This document shows, one piece after another, positions 9,102-17,438 of a DNA stretch of 64,000 bases (position 1 is its first letter; every line of letters starts with the position of its first letter). Made by a program: the position numbers and the translations under genes. The notes beneath the pieces were generated by a model, which saw only the letters and a program-made list of their open reading frames with translations, did not search any database and had not been told where the DNA came from. Source of the stretch: Micrococcus cohnii (lineage in GTDB: Bacteria > Actinomycetota > Actinomycetes > Actinomycetales > Micrococcaceae). The DNA lies in assembly GCF_014205175.1 (NCBI RefSeq), contig NZ_JACHNA010000001.1:1798001-1862000 (forward strand), read 5' to 3'.

Positions 9102-9170
9102 GGGTGACTCCTTCAGGGGACGGCGGCCTCCCGGGGAGACCGGGTCGCCGCGCTCCGGCACGGGGCGGAG

Positions 9171-9947
9171 TCAGGCGGAGACCGGCTTCATGGCCCAGTG
9201 GATCGCAAGTGTGCCGAACAAATGCGTCTCATGGCCAATGTTCAGGAAGCCGCGAGCAGACAGCAGGGACTCTACCTCAGCCGGGGTCTTGAAGGCCCTC
9301 GAGGACGCGCTGAGGTACTCGTACGCGTCCGGGTCGTCCGCGATGAGGCGCGCGATCGCGGGTACGACGTGCTTGATGTATGCCGTCGAGAACGGCCTGA
9401 CGATGTTCTTCGGGGCGGGCGAGGTCTCGAGCATCGCGACCCAGCCGCCGGGGCGCAGCACGCGGAACTGCTCGGCCAGCGTCGCCGGGATGTCCGCCAC
9501 GTTGCGCAACAGGTAGCCGTGAGTGATCGCGTCGAAGGACTCATCCTCGAAGGGCAGGTCCATCGCGTCGGCCTCGACCCACTCGATGCGGTCCCCGTGC
9601 TCCCGGGCGCGACCGACCTGCATCATCTCGGCGGCGATGTCCGCTCCGACGACCTGCGCGTCGGGGTGCTGACGCAGGACCTCGCGGGCGATGTCGCCGG
9701 TGCCGGTGGCCAGGTCCAGCACTCGCGCACCGTCGGGGATGTTCGCCCGGGTCACCGTGTGCCGGACGAACCTCGGCTCCTGCCCCCAGGTCATGACGGC
9801 GTTCATCAGGTCGTAGCGGCTCGCGATCGCGTCGAACATCGACGCGACGCGCGCCCCGTGCTCATCCGTGGCCCGCGACGATGCCGTCCCGCGCTCGGTC
9901 CGGTTCGCGGTGGACGAGGACAGGGGGTTCTGCTGGTGCTGATTCAC
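9171..9947 (-). CDS. menG: Demethylmenaquinone methyltransferase
   Basis: This is a 258-residue class I SAM methyltransferase of the UbiE/MenG family. It methylates demethylmenaquinone in the last step of menaquinone synthesis. Visible signatures are VASMFDAIASRYDLMN, SAM motif I VLDLATGTGD (about 77-86), HGYLLRNVADIPATLAEQFR and LIADDPDAYEYLSASSRAF, all in the family order. Two GTG codons compete. The one at 9947 is preferred because TACCGT is 7 bases upstream; the other, at 9956, overlaps that spacer. The neighbouring two-component genes are probably unrelated in function. Confidence 0.92.
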   Translation of the reverse strand: MNQHQQNPLSSSTANRTERGTASSRATDEHGARVASMFDAIASRYDLMNAVMTWGQEPRFVRHTVTRANIPDGARVLDLATGTGDIAREVLRQHPDAQVVGADIAAEMMQVGRAREHGDRIEWVEADAMDLPFEDESFDAITHGYLLRNVADIPATLAEQFRVLRPGGWVAMLETSPAPKNIVRPFSTAYIKHVVPAIARLIADDPDAYEYLSASSRAFKTPAEVESLLSARGFLNIGHETHLFGTLAIHWAMKPVSA

Positions 9948-10110
9948 ACCGGACACGGTAGCGCGTCGCCGCGCGTCGGCCCGGGTCAGCCGGTCGTCAT
10001 TCGCCGAGGAGCCGACCGTCGAGGGCTTTGCTCACCGGGCCGGCCGCGTACCCTGAGGCCCGACGGGCGGCGCACCCGACCGCCCCGACGACCACGGAAG
10101 GAGCACGACG

Positions 10111-10782
10111 ATGTCCCGCATTCTGCTGATCGGCGGTCACGGCAAGGTGGCGCTGCAGGCCGCCCCACTGCTGACCGAGGCCGGCCACGAGGTCACCTCG
10201 GTGATCCGCAACCCGGAGCACACCCATGACGTGGAGGCCACGGGCGCCACCGCGCTCGTGCTGGACGTCGAGCACGCCGACGAGACACGCCTGGCCGAGG
10301 CGATGACCGGCATGGACGCCGTCGTGTTCTCCGCCGGCGCCGGCGCCGGCAGCGCGCCCGAGCGGACCCGTGCGGTGGACCACGACGCGGCGATCGCCTC
10401 GATGCGCGCCGCCGCGGACGCGGGCGTGCGCCGCTACGTGATGGTGTCCTACCTGGGCGCCTCCCTGAAGCACGGGGTCCCCGCCGACGACCCGTTCCAC
10501 ACCTACGCCCAGGCGAAGGCCGAGGCGGACGAGCACCTGCGGGGCACGGACCTGGACTGGACGATCCTGGGCCCGGCCCTGCTGACCGACGCCGAGCCCA
10601 CCGGGCGGGTCACGGTGGACCCGACCCCCGCCGAGCAGGGCGGCCCGGCGGCCGAGACCTCGCGCGGCAACGTGGCGCGGGCGATCGTCACGGCGCTGGC
10701 CGAGCCGGCCACGGTGCGCCGCCAGATCGAATTCGTCGACGGGCAGACTCCGCTCGCGCAGGCCTTCGGCGGCTCCCGGTGA
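10111..10782 (+). CDS. NAD(P)-binding atypical SDR-family protein
   Basis: This is a 223-residue Rossmann-fold protein of the YhfK/YwnB (NAD(P)H-binding) type. The N-terminal RILLIGGHGKVALQAAPLL is the dinucleotide-binding loop. VVFSAGAGAGS and YVMVSYLGA follow at the expected strand positions. The substrate is unknown; relatives include flavin-reductase-like and NmrA-like proteins. A strong AAGGAG ribosome site precedes the ATG. A TACCCT at 10049-10054 may be the -10, giving a leader of about 55 bases. The stop overlaps the next gene start (GTGA), so the two genes are translationally coupled. Confidence 0.85.
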   Translation: MSRILLIGGHGKVALQAAPLLTEAGHEVTSVIRNPEHTHDVEATGATALVLDVEHADETRLAEAMTGMDAVVFSAGAGAGSAPERTRAVDHDAAIASMRAAADAGVRRYVMVSYLGASLKHGVPADDPFHTYAQAKAEADEHLRGTDLDWTILGPALLTDAEPTGRVTVDPTPAEQGGPAAETSRGNVARAIVTALAEPATVRRQIEFVDGQTPLAQAFGGSR

Positions 10783-11498
10783 CCCGTCAGGCCGCCGCCG
10801 ACGGCGCCCGGCGGGGCGTCGAGGCGTCGGACCTGCCCGCGGAGATCACCCAGGAGCAGGCCCAGGCGGTCATCGACGCAGACCTGAAGACCGGCCGCAC
10901 CCCGCGGATCGGCTTCTATGAGGTGCCCGTCCTGCGCGAGGGCGGGCTGACCCTCGTCCCGGCCACCGGGGAGCACGCCGAGGTGCTGCGCACCCTCATG
11001 CACGACCGTGACGTCATGCTGCTGACCGGCAGCATCCAGAACAGTGCGCGCGCCGACCGCCTCGCCAACGGCGAGGAGGAGAAGGAGATCGCGCCGGCGC
11101 AGCTCGAGGAGATCTACGAGGACTGGTCCATCGCGGAGGACCGCGCGGTGTGGGTCATCCAGGAGCGCGGGCGTGTGGTCGGCGAGATCCTGCTGCTGGA
11201 TCTGGACCACAAGAACCTCGCGTGCGGGATGCGCCTGTGGATCGCGGGCGAGACGGACCGCGGGCTCGGCCCCCGCGCCATCGAGCTCGCGCTGGCCCAC
11301 GCCTTCGACACGGTCGGCCTGCACCGCGTGGCCCTCGAGGTGTACGACCACAACCCCCGGGCCAAGCACGTGTACGAGAAGCTCGGATTCGTGCTCGAGG
11401 GCACGCTGCGGGACTCCCTCCGCCTCGACGAGGGCTGGGTGGACCTGCACATGATGTCGATGCTGCGGCCCGAGTGGGAGGCACGGCGCGATCGGTGA
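10779..11498 (+). CDS. GNAT-family N-acetyltransferase
   Basis: This is a 239-residue acetyltransferase. An N-terminal extension of about 45 residues precedes the GNAT fold. The acetyl-CoA region includes VVGEILLLDLDHKNLACGMR, the RGLGPRAIELALAHAF loop and the C-terminal HNPRAKHVYEKLGFVLEGTLRD, typical of RimJ/SpeG-like enzymes that acetylate protein N-termini or polyamines. The GTG start overlaps the previous stop by 4 bases. The acceptor is not deducible. Confidence 0.88.
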   Translation: MTRQAAADGARRGVEASDLPAEITQEQAQAVIDADLKTGRTPRIGFYEVPVLREGGLTLVPATGEHAEVLRTLMHDRDVMLLTGSIQNSARADRLANGEEEKEIAPAQLEEIYEDWSIAEDRAVWVIQERGRVVGEILLLDLDHKNLACGMRLWIAGETDRGLGPRAIELALAHAFDTVGLHRVALEVYDHNPRAKHVYEKLGFVLEGTLRDSLRLDEGWVDLHMMSMLRPEWEARRDR

Positions 11499-11505
11499 CG
11501 ACCCG

Positions 11506-12240
11506 TCAGCCGGCCAGGCGGCGGTCGAGCAGACCGAGGCTCGCGGTCATGGAGAGGAACACCGCGAGGATTCCGGAGAGGGTCAGCCCGACCGTCCGGC
11601 GGCCGAGGCGGGCGACGTCGAGGAACGGGTACGGGTACCAGTCGATGCGCGGACCGCGGGCCATCGTCATCGTCGCCCAGGCCAGCGGGATCGCGGCGCC
11701 GAGGCGGACACGGCGGCCGGTGATCTGCCCGCGCGGGTCGAACAGGGCCCACACCAGCGGCGCCAGGACGGGGTTCACGATGTGCTGCACGGTGTCGTTG
11801 AACCGATACAGCGCGGTCCCCTGCTCGGCGCCGCGCAGCACCGAGTTGTAGACGATGCCCGTGATCATGACCGAGCCCAGGCCCGCCGTGCGGGCGGCCC
11901 AGAACGAGTCCGCCGACGGCGCCTCACGCCGGGCGGCGAGCGTCAGGGACGTCGCGGCGACGAGCGCATTGGACATCCAGGTGAAGTACGCGGGCTGATT
12001 CACCGCATGCCGCCAGCCGGCCTCGAAGCCGCCGCGGTAGGAGACGCCGGGGATCGGGGTGGTCGCCTTGGACGCGCCGATCGAGAACGAGGTCAGGCAG
12101 CCCAGCAGCGGCAGGGTGCCGGCGCCGAGCCAGGCGGCGCGCGCCAGAGGCACCGCCCGGACCGGGGTGGTCTGCTGCGAGCGTCGGATGAGCGAGCGCA
12201 GCGCAGCGGGCAGGCTGACGCGGGGGGTGGTGACGTTCAT
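11506..12240 (-). CDS. Pr6Pr-like integral membrane protein
   Basis: This is a 244-residue protein with about six hydrophobic segments. The features FTWMSNALVAATSLTLA, NDTVQHIVNPVLAPLVWALF and RGPRIDWYPYPFLDV match the Pr6Pr (FAR-17a/AIG1-like) actinobacterial membrane family, in which the conserved HxxNP-type segment and PYPF motif recur. No biochemical role is established for the bacterial members. The ATG at 12240 is chosen, with CAGGAC upstream; the frame extends to 12282 without support. It ends 8 bases from the convergent acetyltransferase. Confidence 0.75.
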   Translation of the reverse strand: MNVTTPRVSLPAALRSLIRRSQQTTPVRAVPLARAAWLGAGTLPLLGCLTSFSIGASKATTPIPGVSYRGGFEAGWRHAVNQPAYFTWMSNALVAATSLTLAARREAPSADSFWAARTAGLGSVMITGIVYNSVLRGAEQGTALYRFNDTVQHIVNPVLAPLVWALFDPRGQITGRRVRLGAAIPLAWATMTMARGPRIDWYPYPFLDVARLGRRTVGLTLSGILAVFLSMTASLGLLDRRLAG

Positions 12241-12422
12241 GGGCGGGGTCCTGACAGATGGAGGTCTCGGGGGCGCGGACACTCGCCGGGCGGTGCCGGC
12301 CGGTCGGCCGGAGGCAGCTGCGGGCGGGTCGGACGCGCGTGCGAAGGCCCATCATTGCATGAACGTCAGGTGAACTGAAGGGGTCGAGACGAGGAACACC
12401 GGGCGGTCGTCCGCGGCGGCGC

Positions 12423-13751
12423 TCAGGCCTCCAGCACGGCGTCGGGATCCTGCAGGGTCACGGTGACCCCGTCGGCCTCGAGGCGGCGCACACCCTCCCA
12501 GATGAGCCGCCGCCCGACCGGCGTGATCCGGTCGACCCGCTCGAGATTGAGCACGATCTCGGCGATCTCGTCGTCGCCGTCTCCCACCTCGGCCGCGGCG
12601 GGGCGCTCGACCCCGGCCTCGACCTCGACGGCGCAGTCGTCCCCATCGGGGTAGGCGGTGGCGTCCCACTCCCAGTCCTCCGGACGGTGCTCGCCGGTGC
12701 CCAGGCCCTCCATGGCGGCGAGCACGGCCTCGGCCCCGCCGAAACGGATCACGCCCTGCAGATGCAGGTGCATGCAGGCGCCCTCGCGACGCACGAAGCG
12801 CACGACGGTCGCGCCGAGCGCGTCGGCCTCCATGATGTGCAGGCGCAGGTCCTCAGACATGCGGCGGCAGACCTCGACGCCGCGCACCGAGTTGCCGTGC
12901 TCATCCAGCCGCGGCGAGAACACACCGATGCCGACCTGTCCGGGCAGCGCGCCGAGCAGACCGCCGGCGACGCCGGACTTCGCGGGGATCCCGACATTGG
13001 CCAGCCACTCGCCGGCCGCGTCGTACATGCCCGACGACGACATCACGGACATCACCTGGCGGGTCACGAGCGAGGGCAGCACGCGCTCGCCCGAGATCGG
13101 GTGGACCCCGCCGGAAGCCAGGCACGCACCCATCACGGCGAGATCGCGCACAGTGACGAGCACCGAGCACTGCGCGATGTAGCCGGCGACGACGTCCTCG
13201 GCGCGGTCGTGGATGATCCCGTGGCTGCGCAGCATGTGGCCGAGCGCGAGGTTGCGGTCCGCGGTGTCCATCTCGGCCTCGTAGGACTCCCGGTCGATGC
13301 GCAGTGAGCGGCCGGCCAGCAGGCTCATCAGGTCGACGAACCGGTCGATCCGCTCCTGCCGCCCGGCATACGGGCCGACGAGCAGCTGATGCGTGGCCAG
13401 GGCCCCCGCATTGATCATCGCGTTGTCGGGACGGTGCGAGTCCTCTTCGAGGGAGAGCTCGTTGAACGCCTCGCCGGAGGGGTTCAGGCCGACCATCTCG
13501 TCCACCGCGTCGACGCCGCGATCGGAGAGCGCGGCCGCATAGGAGAACGGTTTGGAGATCGACTGAATGGTGAACTCGGTCTGGTCGTCTCCCGCCGAGT
13601 GCAGGCGACCGGTCACGGTGGCCAGGGCGACGCCGAAGCGGTCAGGCTCGGCGGTGGCGAGCGTGGGAATGTACTGGGCGACCTCGCCCTCGCGCACCGA
13701 CTCGAGGCTCTCGAGCAGGCTGTGCAGATAGTCCGGGACGGGGTGGCGCAT
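12423..13751 (-). CDS. glsA: Glutaminase with C-terminal STAS domain
   Basis: This is a 442-residue serine-dependent beta-lactamase-like glutaminase, which hydrolyses glutamine to glutamate and ammonia. The catalytic Ser64-x-x-Lys67 is in TIQSISKPFS. GLNPSGEAFNELS, NAMINAGALATHQL and KSGVAGGLLGALPGQVGIGV follow in family order to about residue 300. A linker leads to a STAS-like domain (about 370-440, IVLNLERVDRITPVGRRLIW), absent from the minimal 300-residue enzymes. It starts 5 bases after the acetyltransferase stop with AGGAGG upstream, so the two form an operon. The STAS domain may modulate activity; this is inferred. Confidence 0.92.
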   Translation of the reverse strand: MRHPVPDYLHSLLESLESVREGEVAQYIPTLATAEPDRFGVALATVTGRLHSAGDDQTEFTIQSISKPFSYAAALSDRGVDAVDEMVGLNPSGEAFNELSLEEDSHRPDNAMINAGALATHQLLVGPYAGRQERIDRFVDLMSLLAGRSLRIDRESYEAEMDTADRNLALGHMLRSHGIIHDRAEDVVAGYIAQCSVLVTVRDLAVMGACLASGGVHPISGERVLPSLVTRQVMSVMSSSGMYDAAGEWLANVGIPAKSGVAGGLLGALPGQVGIGVFSPRLDEHGNSVRGVEVCRRMSEDLRLHIMEADALGATVVRFVRREGACMHLHLQGVIRFGGAEAVLAAMEGLGTGEHRPEDWEWDATAYPDGDDCAVEVEAGVERPAAAEVGDGDDEIAEIVLNLERVDRITPVGRRLIWEGVRRLEADGVTVTLQDPDAVLEA

Positions 13752-13756
13752 CCGCC

Positions 13757-14434
13757 TCAGCCCTCCTGCTGCCACATGGCGGTCAGGTCGTTGGTGCCCT
13801 TCGTCTCGATCATGCCGACCTCCTCGAAGCCGAGCTTCTCGTAGAAGGGCACGTTGTCCCGCGTCGAGGATTCGAGGTAGACGCCGACCCGGTCACGACG
13901 GGCGTGGCGCAGGCGGTAGTTCACCAGCGACGAGCCCACGCCGCGGCCCCGCGCGGCCGGGGTGGTGCCTAGTTCCATCAGGTACCAGTGCGGCTCAGAG
14001 GGCCGCACCTTGTCGCATGCGGCCGTGGTGCGCAGCGCGTCCCACGCCTTGAGGCCGTGCGTGCGCACATAGGACTGGACGGTGCCGAGGCGGTCCTTCC
14101 AGTTCGGCTCGGAGTGGCCGGGACGGTCCCACAGGGCGACGCCGAGCACCGAGCCGTCCTGCGGATCGAGCGCGACGTCGACCGCACCCTTGTCCCGGCC
14201 GTCGTCATCGGGGCCGAGCAGATCGCGGATCATGCCCGTGAACTTCCCCGTCAACCGGTCGACGTGCCGGCCGTCCGGCAGCAGGGCCGTCGTGAAGGGA
14301 TCGGTCGAGAACGCTTCGGCGAGCACCCCGGCGACCCGCTGCACCGCCGTCTCGGAGGCCCCGGTGCGCCTCAGGGAGACGATGTGCACGCGGGGGCGAC
14401 GAGGGGCGGCGGACTCGGGCGGGGCGGAAGTCAT
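13757..14434 (-). CDS. GNAT-family N-acetyltransferase
   Basis: This is a 225-residue acetyltransferase. The acetyl-CoA site is WYLMELGTTPAARGRGVGSS (motif A), followed by GVYLESSTRDNVPFYEKLGF, which resembles puromycin-acetyltransferase-like GNATs. The frame opens to 14647, but the ATG at 14434 is favoured by TAGACT 7 bases upstream and by the lack of family sequence before it. It is the first gene of an operon with glutaminase. The substrate is unknown. Confidence 0.88.
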   Translation of the reverse strand: MTSAPPESAAPRRPRVHIVSLRRTGASETAVQRVAGVLAEAFSTDPFTTALLPDGRHVDRLTGKFTGMIRDLLGPDDDGRDKGAVDVALDPQDGSVLGVALWDRPGHSEPNWKDRLGTVQSYVRTHGLKAWDALRTTAACDKVRPSEPHWYLMELGTTPAARGRGVGSSLVNYRLRHARRDRVGVYLESSTRDNVPFYEKLGFEEVGMIETKGTNDLTAMWQQEG

Positions 14435-14645
14435 GCCCGCCAGTCTATGGAAGCGCCGGGTGAAGCGGCACGGCGTCGGGTGCGCCCCCCGCCCCCCGTG
14501 ACGGGCGCCATGGACGACTCGGGTCGCGGACACACTCGCCCCGGGGCAGGTGAGCTCGCCGTGGCGGTCGGGCACCCGCACGGGCTGAGACCGGACCGGG
14601 GACCCGTCCAGCGACGGCGCAGGTTCGCTTTCTACCCTGGACACC

Positions 14646-15431
14646 ATGAACGAGCACCCCGGCCCCGACCTCCCCGATCGCGGGGAGGCCGCTGAACACG
14701 AGCTGACACCCCCTCCTTCGGGTCAAGCATCGGTCGGCGCGGCGCTCGAGTCCTTCCGCGGCACCGCGGTCGCCGATCTGTCGAGACTGCCCTCGGACGT
14801 CGCGGAGGCTCTGGAACGGATGCGCGTGGACTTCGAGCAGTTCGACCTCGAGTACCGCTCAGCGCTCTCCGAGGTCGAGACGCGCCTGGAGGTGCTGCGC
14901 GACGAGTACCTGCACCTGCACGACCACAACCCGATCGAGCACATCGTCACGCGCGTGAAGTCCGCGCAGTCGATCCTGCGCAAAGCCGCCCGGCGCGGCC
15001 TGCCCTTCGACCTCGAGGTGCTGCGCCGCGAGATCACGGACATCGCCGGAGCCCGGGTCGTGCTCTCCTTCACCGAGGACGTCTACCGAGTGTTCGAGCT
15101 GTTCACGAGCCAGCCGGACATCCACCTGCTGCAGGTCAAGGACTACATCGACGAGCCCAAGCCGAGCGGATATCGGAGCCTGCACGTGATCGTCGCCGTG
15201 CCCGTGCACTTCTCGACCGGCACCCAGGAGGTGACCGTCGAGGTGCAGTTCCGCACGATCGCGATGGACTTCTGGGCCTCGCTCGAACACAAGATCCACT
15301 ACAAGTTCGACGGCGACGTGCCCGCCGAGATCGCCGCGGAGCTCAACGAGGCGGCGACGGCCGCCGCCGCCATGGACGCCCGCATGGAACACCTGCACCG
15401 CCAGGTGCGGGCGCACTCGGCGCCGGAGTGA
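14646..15431 (+). CDS. Small alarmone synthetase (RelA/SpoT synthetase domain)
   Basis: This is a 261-residue stand-alone (p)ppGpp synthetase, like RelQ/YjbM, without an HD hydrolase domain. The synthetase core spans about residues 70-245 and contains NPIEHIVTRVKSAQSILRKA, ITDIAGARVVLSFTEDVYRV, VKDYIDEPKPSGYRSLHVIV, VEVQFRTIAMDFWASLEHKI and HYKFDG, the ATP- and GDP-binding segments of the family. It should make alarmone in the stringent response. TACCCT at 14633-14638 stands 7 bases before the ATG (leaderless). Promoters of this gene and the divergent acetyltransferase share a 211-bp gap. Confidence 0.92.
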   Translation: MNEHPGPDLPDRGEAAEHELTPPPSGQASVGAALESFRGTAVADLSRLPSDVAEALERMRVDFEQFDLEYRSALSEVETRLEVLRDEYLHLHDHNPIEHIVTRVKSAQSILRKAARRGLPFDLEVLRREITDIAGARVVLSFTEDVYRVFELFTSQPDIHLLQVKDYIDEPKPSGYRSLHVIVAVPVHFSTGTQEVTVEVQFRTIAMDFWASLEHKIHYKFDGDVPAEIAAELNEAATAAAAMDARMEHLHRQVRAHSAPE

Positions 15432-15476
15432 GGGCGACGAGAGCGAGCTGGGCGGGCGGGAGCTGACCGCCCGACG

Positions 15477-15529
15477 TCGTCCACAGAGTTGTCCCCAGGG
15501 TTTGTGCATTGCCCACAGGGTTATCCACA
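15477..15529 (+). other. Cluster of four DnaA-box-like 9-mers
   Basis: Four same-strand 9-mers each differ by one base from the actinobacterial DnaA box TTGTCCACA: TCGTCCACA (15477-15485), TTGTCCCCA (15489-15497), TTGCCCACA (15509-15517) and TTATCCACA (15521-15529, also the perfect E. coli box). They start 12, 20 and 12 bases apart in the gap between two convergent genes. No replication-origin genes lie nearby. A DnaA-titrating or regulatory site is an inference. Confidence 0.5.
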
Positions 15530-15628
15530 GGATGCCGCAGTGGAGGGGCCGGGCATGCCTCACGCACACCCGATCCGGGCGCCCGCGGCGGGCACGCGGC
15601 CGGCCCAGGCTGCGGCCGAGAGGCCGGC

Positions 15629-16030
15629 TCAGGCGGCGTCGAGCCCCAGGCCCGCGGCCAGCTGCGAGACCGTCCGTGCCAGGCGCACGTCCCGCGAGGT
15701 CAGGGCGTTCACGTCGTGGCTGTGCAGCGAGACGCCGAGCCGGCCGTAGCCGATCTCGAGGTCGGGGTGATGATCGGCGGCCTCGGCGGCCTCGCCCACC
15801 TGATTCGCCAGCCGCAGCGCGGTGACGAAGTCTCCGGTCGCGAAGGCGGCGGTGAGGCGCCCCTGGACGACGGCCCAGGCGTGGGCCTCGGCATCGGCGG
15901 CGAAGGCGGCACTCACGGCCGCCTCGTCGAGAGCCTCATCGGCAGGACGGGCGGCGAGCTCGCGCAGGGCGGTGACGGAGGCGGTCGCCTCGGCGGCGGG
16001 GACGTTCTGATGCTCATGCTGGTCAGTCAT
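15629..16030 (-). CDS. Pterin-4a-carbinolamine dehydratase-like protein
   Basis: This is a 133-residue protein of the PCD/DCoH family. The signature DHHPDLEIGYGRLGVSLHSH (about 86-105) plus LTSRDVRLA contains the catalytic His pair and the third His. The family dehydrates 4a-hydroxytetrahydrobiopterin; many bacterial members lack an obvious pterin-hydroxylase partner, and none is present here. The ATG at 16030 is preferred to the frame opening at 16141. CACAAT lies 6 bases upstream as a possible leaderless -10. The first 40 residues are low-complexity and unlike the family core. Confidence 0.85.
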   Translation of the reverse strand: MTDQHEHQNVPAAEATASVTALRELAARPADEALDEAAVSAAFAADAEAHAWAVVQGRLTAAFATGDFVTALRLANQVGEAAEAADHHPDLEIGYGRLGVSLHSHDVNALTSRDVRLARTVSQLAAGLGLDAA

Positions 16031-16083
16031 GCGGCCATTGTGCCCACCGACCCGGCGCCCGCGGCCAGCACGCCGCCCATCAC

Positions 16084-16125
16084 ACAAGTGACGACTTGTT
16101 TCACAAGTAGATACTTGTCTATGGT
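16084..16125 (+). promoter_or_regulatory. Promoter with paired ArsR-type operators
   Basis: Two identical-arm dyads, ACAAGT-N4-ACTTGT, occupy 16084-16099 and 16103-16118 on the same face, 19 bases apart. They overlap a -35 (TTGTTT, 16096-16101) and lie just before a -10 (TATGGT, 16120-16125). The ATG follows 6 bases later, so the transcript is probably leaderless. ArsR-family proteins bind such 12-2-12-like or short dyads; autoregulation is inferred. Confidence 0.7.
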
Positions 16126-16131
16126 GGCGCC

Positions 16132-16509
16132 ATGCCCGCATCCCTCGATGTCGCCTCGCCGCAGACCGACCTCAGCGCTCGCGATCACGCTCGCCTTCTG
16201 ACGCCTCTGCTCAAATCGCTCGCCGACGAGAACCGCCTGACGCTGATGCTGACCCTTGCCGACGGGCCGCACACGAACAAGCAGCTCCAGGAGGCGACCG
16301 GCCTCAGCCAGGCCCTCGTCAGCCACCACATCGCCACGCTTCGTACAGCCGGTCTCATCTCGGTCCTCCCCGAAGGCCGCTCGAACCTCTACGCCATCTG
16401 CTGCGAGCAGCTCGCCGCGCCGGTCCAGTGGCTCGCACACCTGGCCACCCTCACCCCCGAGGGGCAGCGCGCGTGCTGCACGACCGACGAACGGGGTGCC
16501 GGGGCATGA
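16132..16509 (+). CDS. arsR: ArsR-family metalloregulator (first of two)
   Basis: This is a 125-residue winged-helix repressor. The DNA-reading helix is in LSQALVSHHIATLRTAGLIS and the wing in EGRSNLYAICCEQL. Cys pairs occur at the wing (CC in YAICC) and near the C-terminus (RACCTTD). These are a different placement from the classic ELCVCDL site, so the metalloid contact is probably C-terminal. Two dyads stand directly before the gene. It overlaps the permease gene by 4 bases (ATGA), forming an operon. Response to organic or inorganic arsenicals is inferred from the locus. Confidence 0.9.
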   Translation: MPASLDVASPQTDLSARDHARLLTPLLKSLADENRLTLMLTLADGPHTNKQLQEATGLSQALVSHHIATLRTAGLISVLPEGRSNLYAICCEQLAAPVQWLAHLATLTPEGQRACCTTDERGAGA

Positions 16510-17384
16510 TGCATACGCTCACGACGTTCGGGCTCATCCTGCTCGAACTGCTCGCCCTGTTCGCAGCAGTGTCCGTCCTGGTCGCACTGATCAATCGCCG
16601 GTTCGGGCCGGAACGCCTCCGCGACTGGATGGCCGACGGCCGACTTCCCGGCCCCGTGAAGGGGCTCCTGCTCGGCATCATCACACCGTTCTGTTCCTGC
16701 TCCACGCTCCCGATGCTGGCGGGCATGCTGAAGGCCGGCGTCACCTTCCGAACCTGCATGACGTTCCTGCTCTCTTCACCCCTGCTGAACCCCGTCGTCA
16801 TTGCCGGAATCGTCCTGCTCTTCGGATGGCGGGTGGCGCTGTCCTACAGCGTCGTCACCGCCGCGTTGACACTTCTCGCTCCGCTGCTATGGGAGCGGCT
16901 CGGCCTGGAAGCCCAAGTCAAACGGGTGAAAGTGGTCGGCGAGACGGAGCCGCCACCCTGGCGAGGAATACGCCGCGAAATCCGCCCGGCCTTGAACGAG
17001 GCATGGAAAGACCTGAGGCCGCTACTGGCACCGATGGTCGTGGGCGTCGCGATCGGGGCGGCGATCTACGGCGTCGTCCCCCAAGAACAGCTCGCCGCCG
17101 TCGCCGGCGACGACAAGCCCTGGGCCGTGCCGATCGCCGCGGTCGCAGGCATCCCGCTCTATGTTCGCGCGGAGACGATGCTCCCCATCGGCGTCGCCCT
17201 GCAGTCCGCCGGCGTGGGACTGGGCGCTGTCTTCGCTCTCATGATCGGCGGGGCGGGTGCCTCGCCCCCAGAGGTCTCCATGCTCACCGCCCTGTTCCGC
17301 CCCCGACTCGTCGTCATATTCGTCGCCACGATCCTCGTGACCGCGATCTGCGGCGGTTTCCTTATCCCCCTCGTCTCCGGATGA
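16506..17384 (+). CDS. ArsP/SO_0444-type efflux permease (DUF318)
   Basis: This is a 292-residue membrane permease with about eight hydrophobic segments. The hallmark PFCSCSTLP (61-69), with its close Cys pair after GIIT, and FLLSSPLLNPVVI match the DUF318 family. Members export trivalent organoarsenicals (ArsP) or are linked to divalent-metal efflux. A second conserved block is GIPLYVRAETMLPIGVALQ with GGAGASPPEVSML. The ATG overlaps the arsR stop (ATGA). A small Cys-Cys protein follows 54 bases downstream. Arsenic linkage is supported by the adjoining acr3-arsC unit. Confidence 0.85.
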   Translation: MMHTLTTFGLILLELLALFAAVSVLVALINRRFGPERLRDWMADGRLPGPVKGLLLGIITPFCSCSTLPMLAGMLKAGVTFRTCMTFLLSSPLLNPVVIAGIVLLFGWRVALSYSVVTAALTLLAPLLWERLGLEAQVKRVKVVGETEPPPWRGIRREIRPALNEAWKDLRPLLAPMVVGVAIGAAIYGVVPQEQLAAVAGDDKPWAVPIAAVAGIPLYVRAETMLPIGVALQSAGVGLGAVFALMIGGAGASPPEVSMLTALFRPRLVVIFVATILVTAICGGFLIPLVSG

Positions 17385-17438
17385 GGAACATCCCGGCCGG
17401 ACACACCGGCCACATCCACGACACCAAGGAGAAGCACC

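Noticed and set aside
15477-15529. DnaA-box cluster as the chromosomal origin
   Set aside because: dnaA, dnaN, recF, gyrB and rpmH are absent from the window, and only four boxes are seen.
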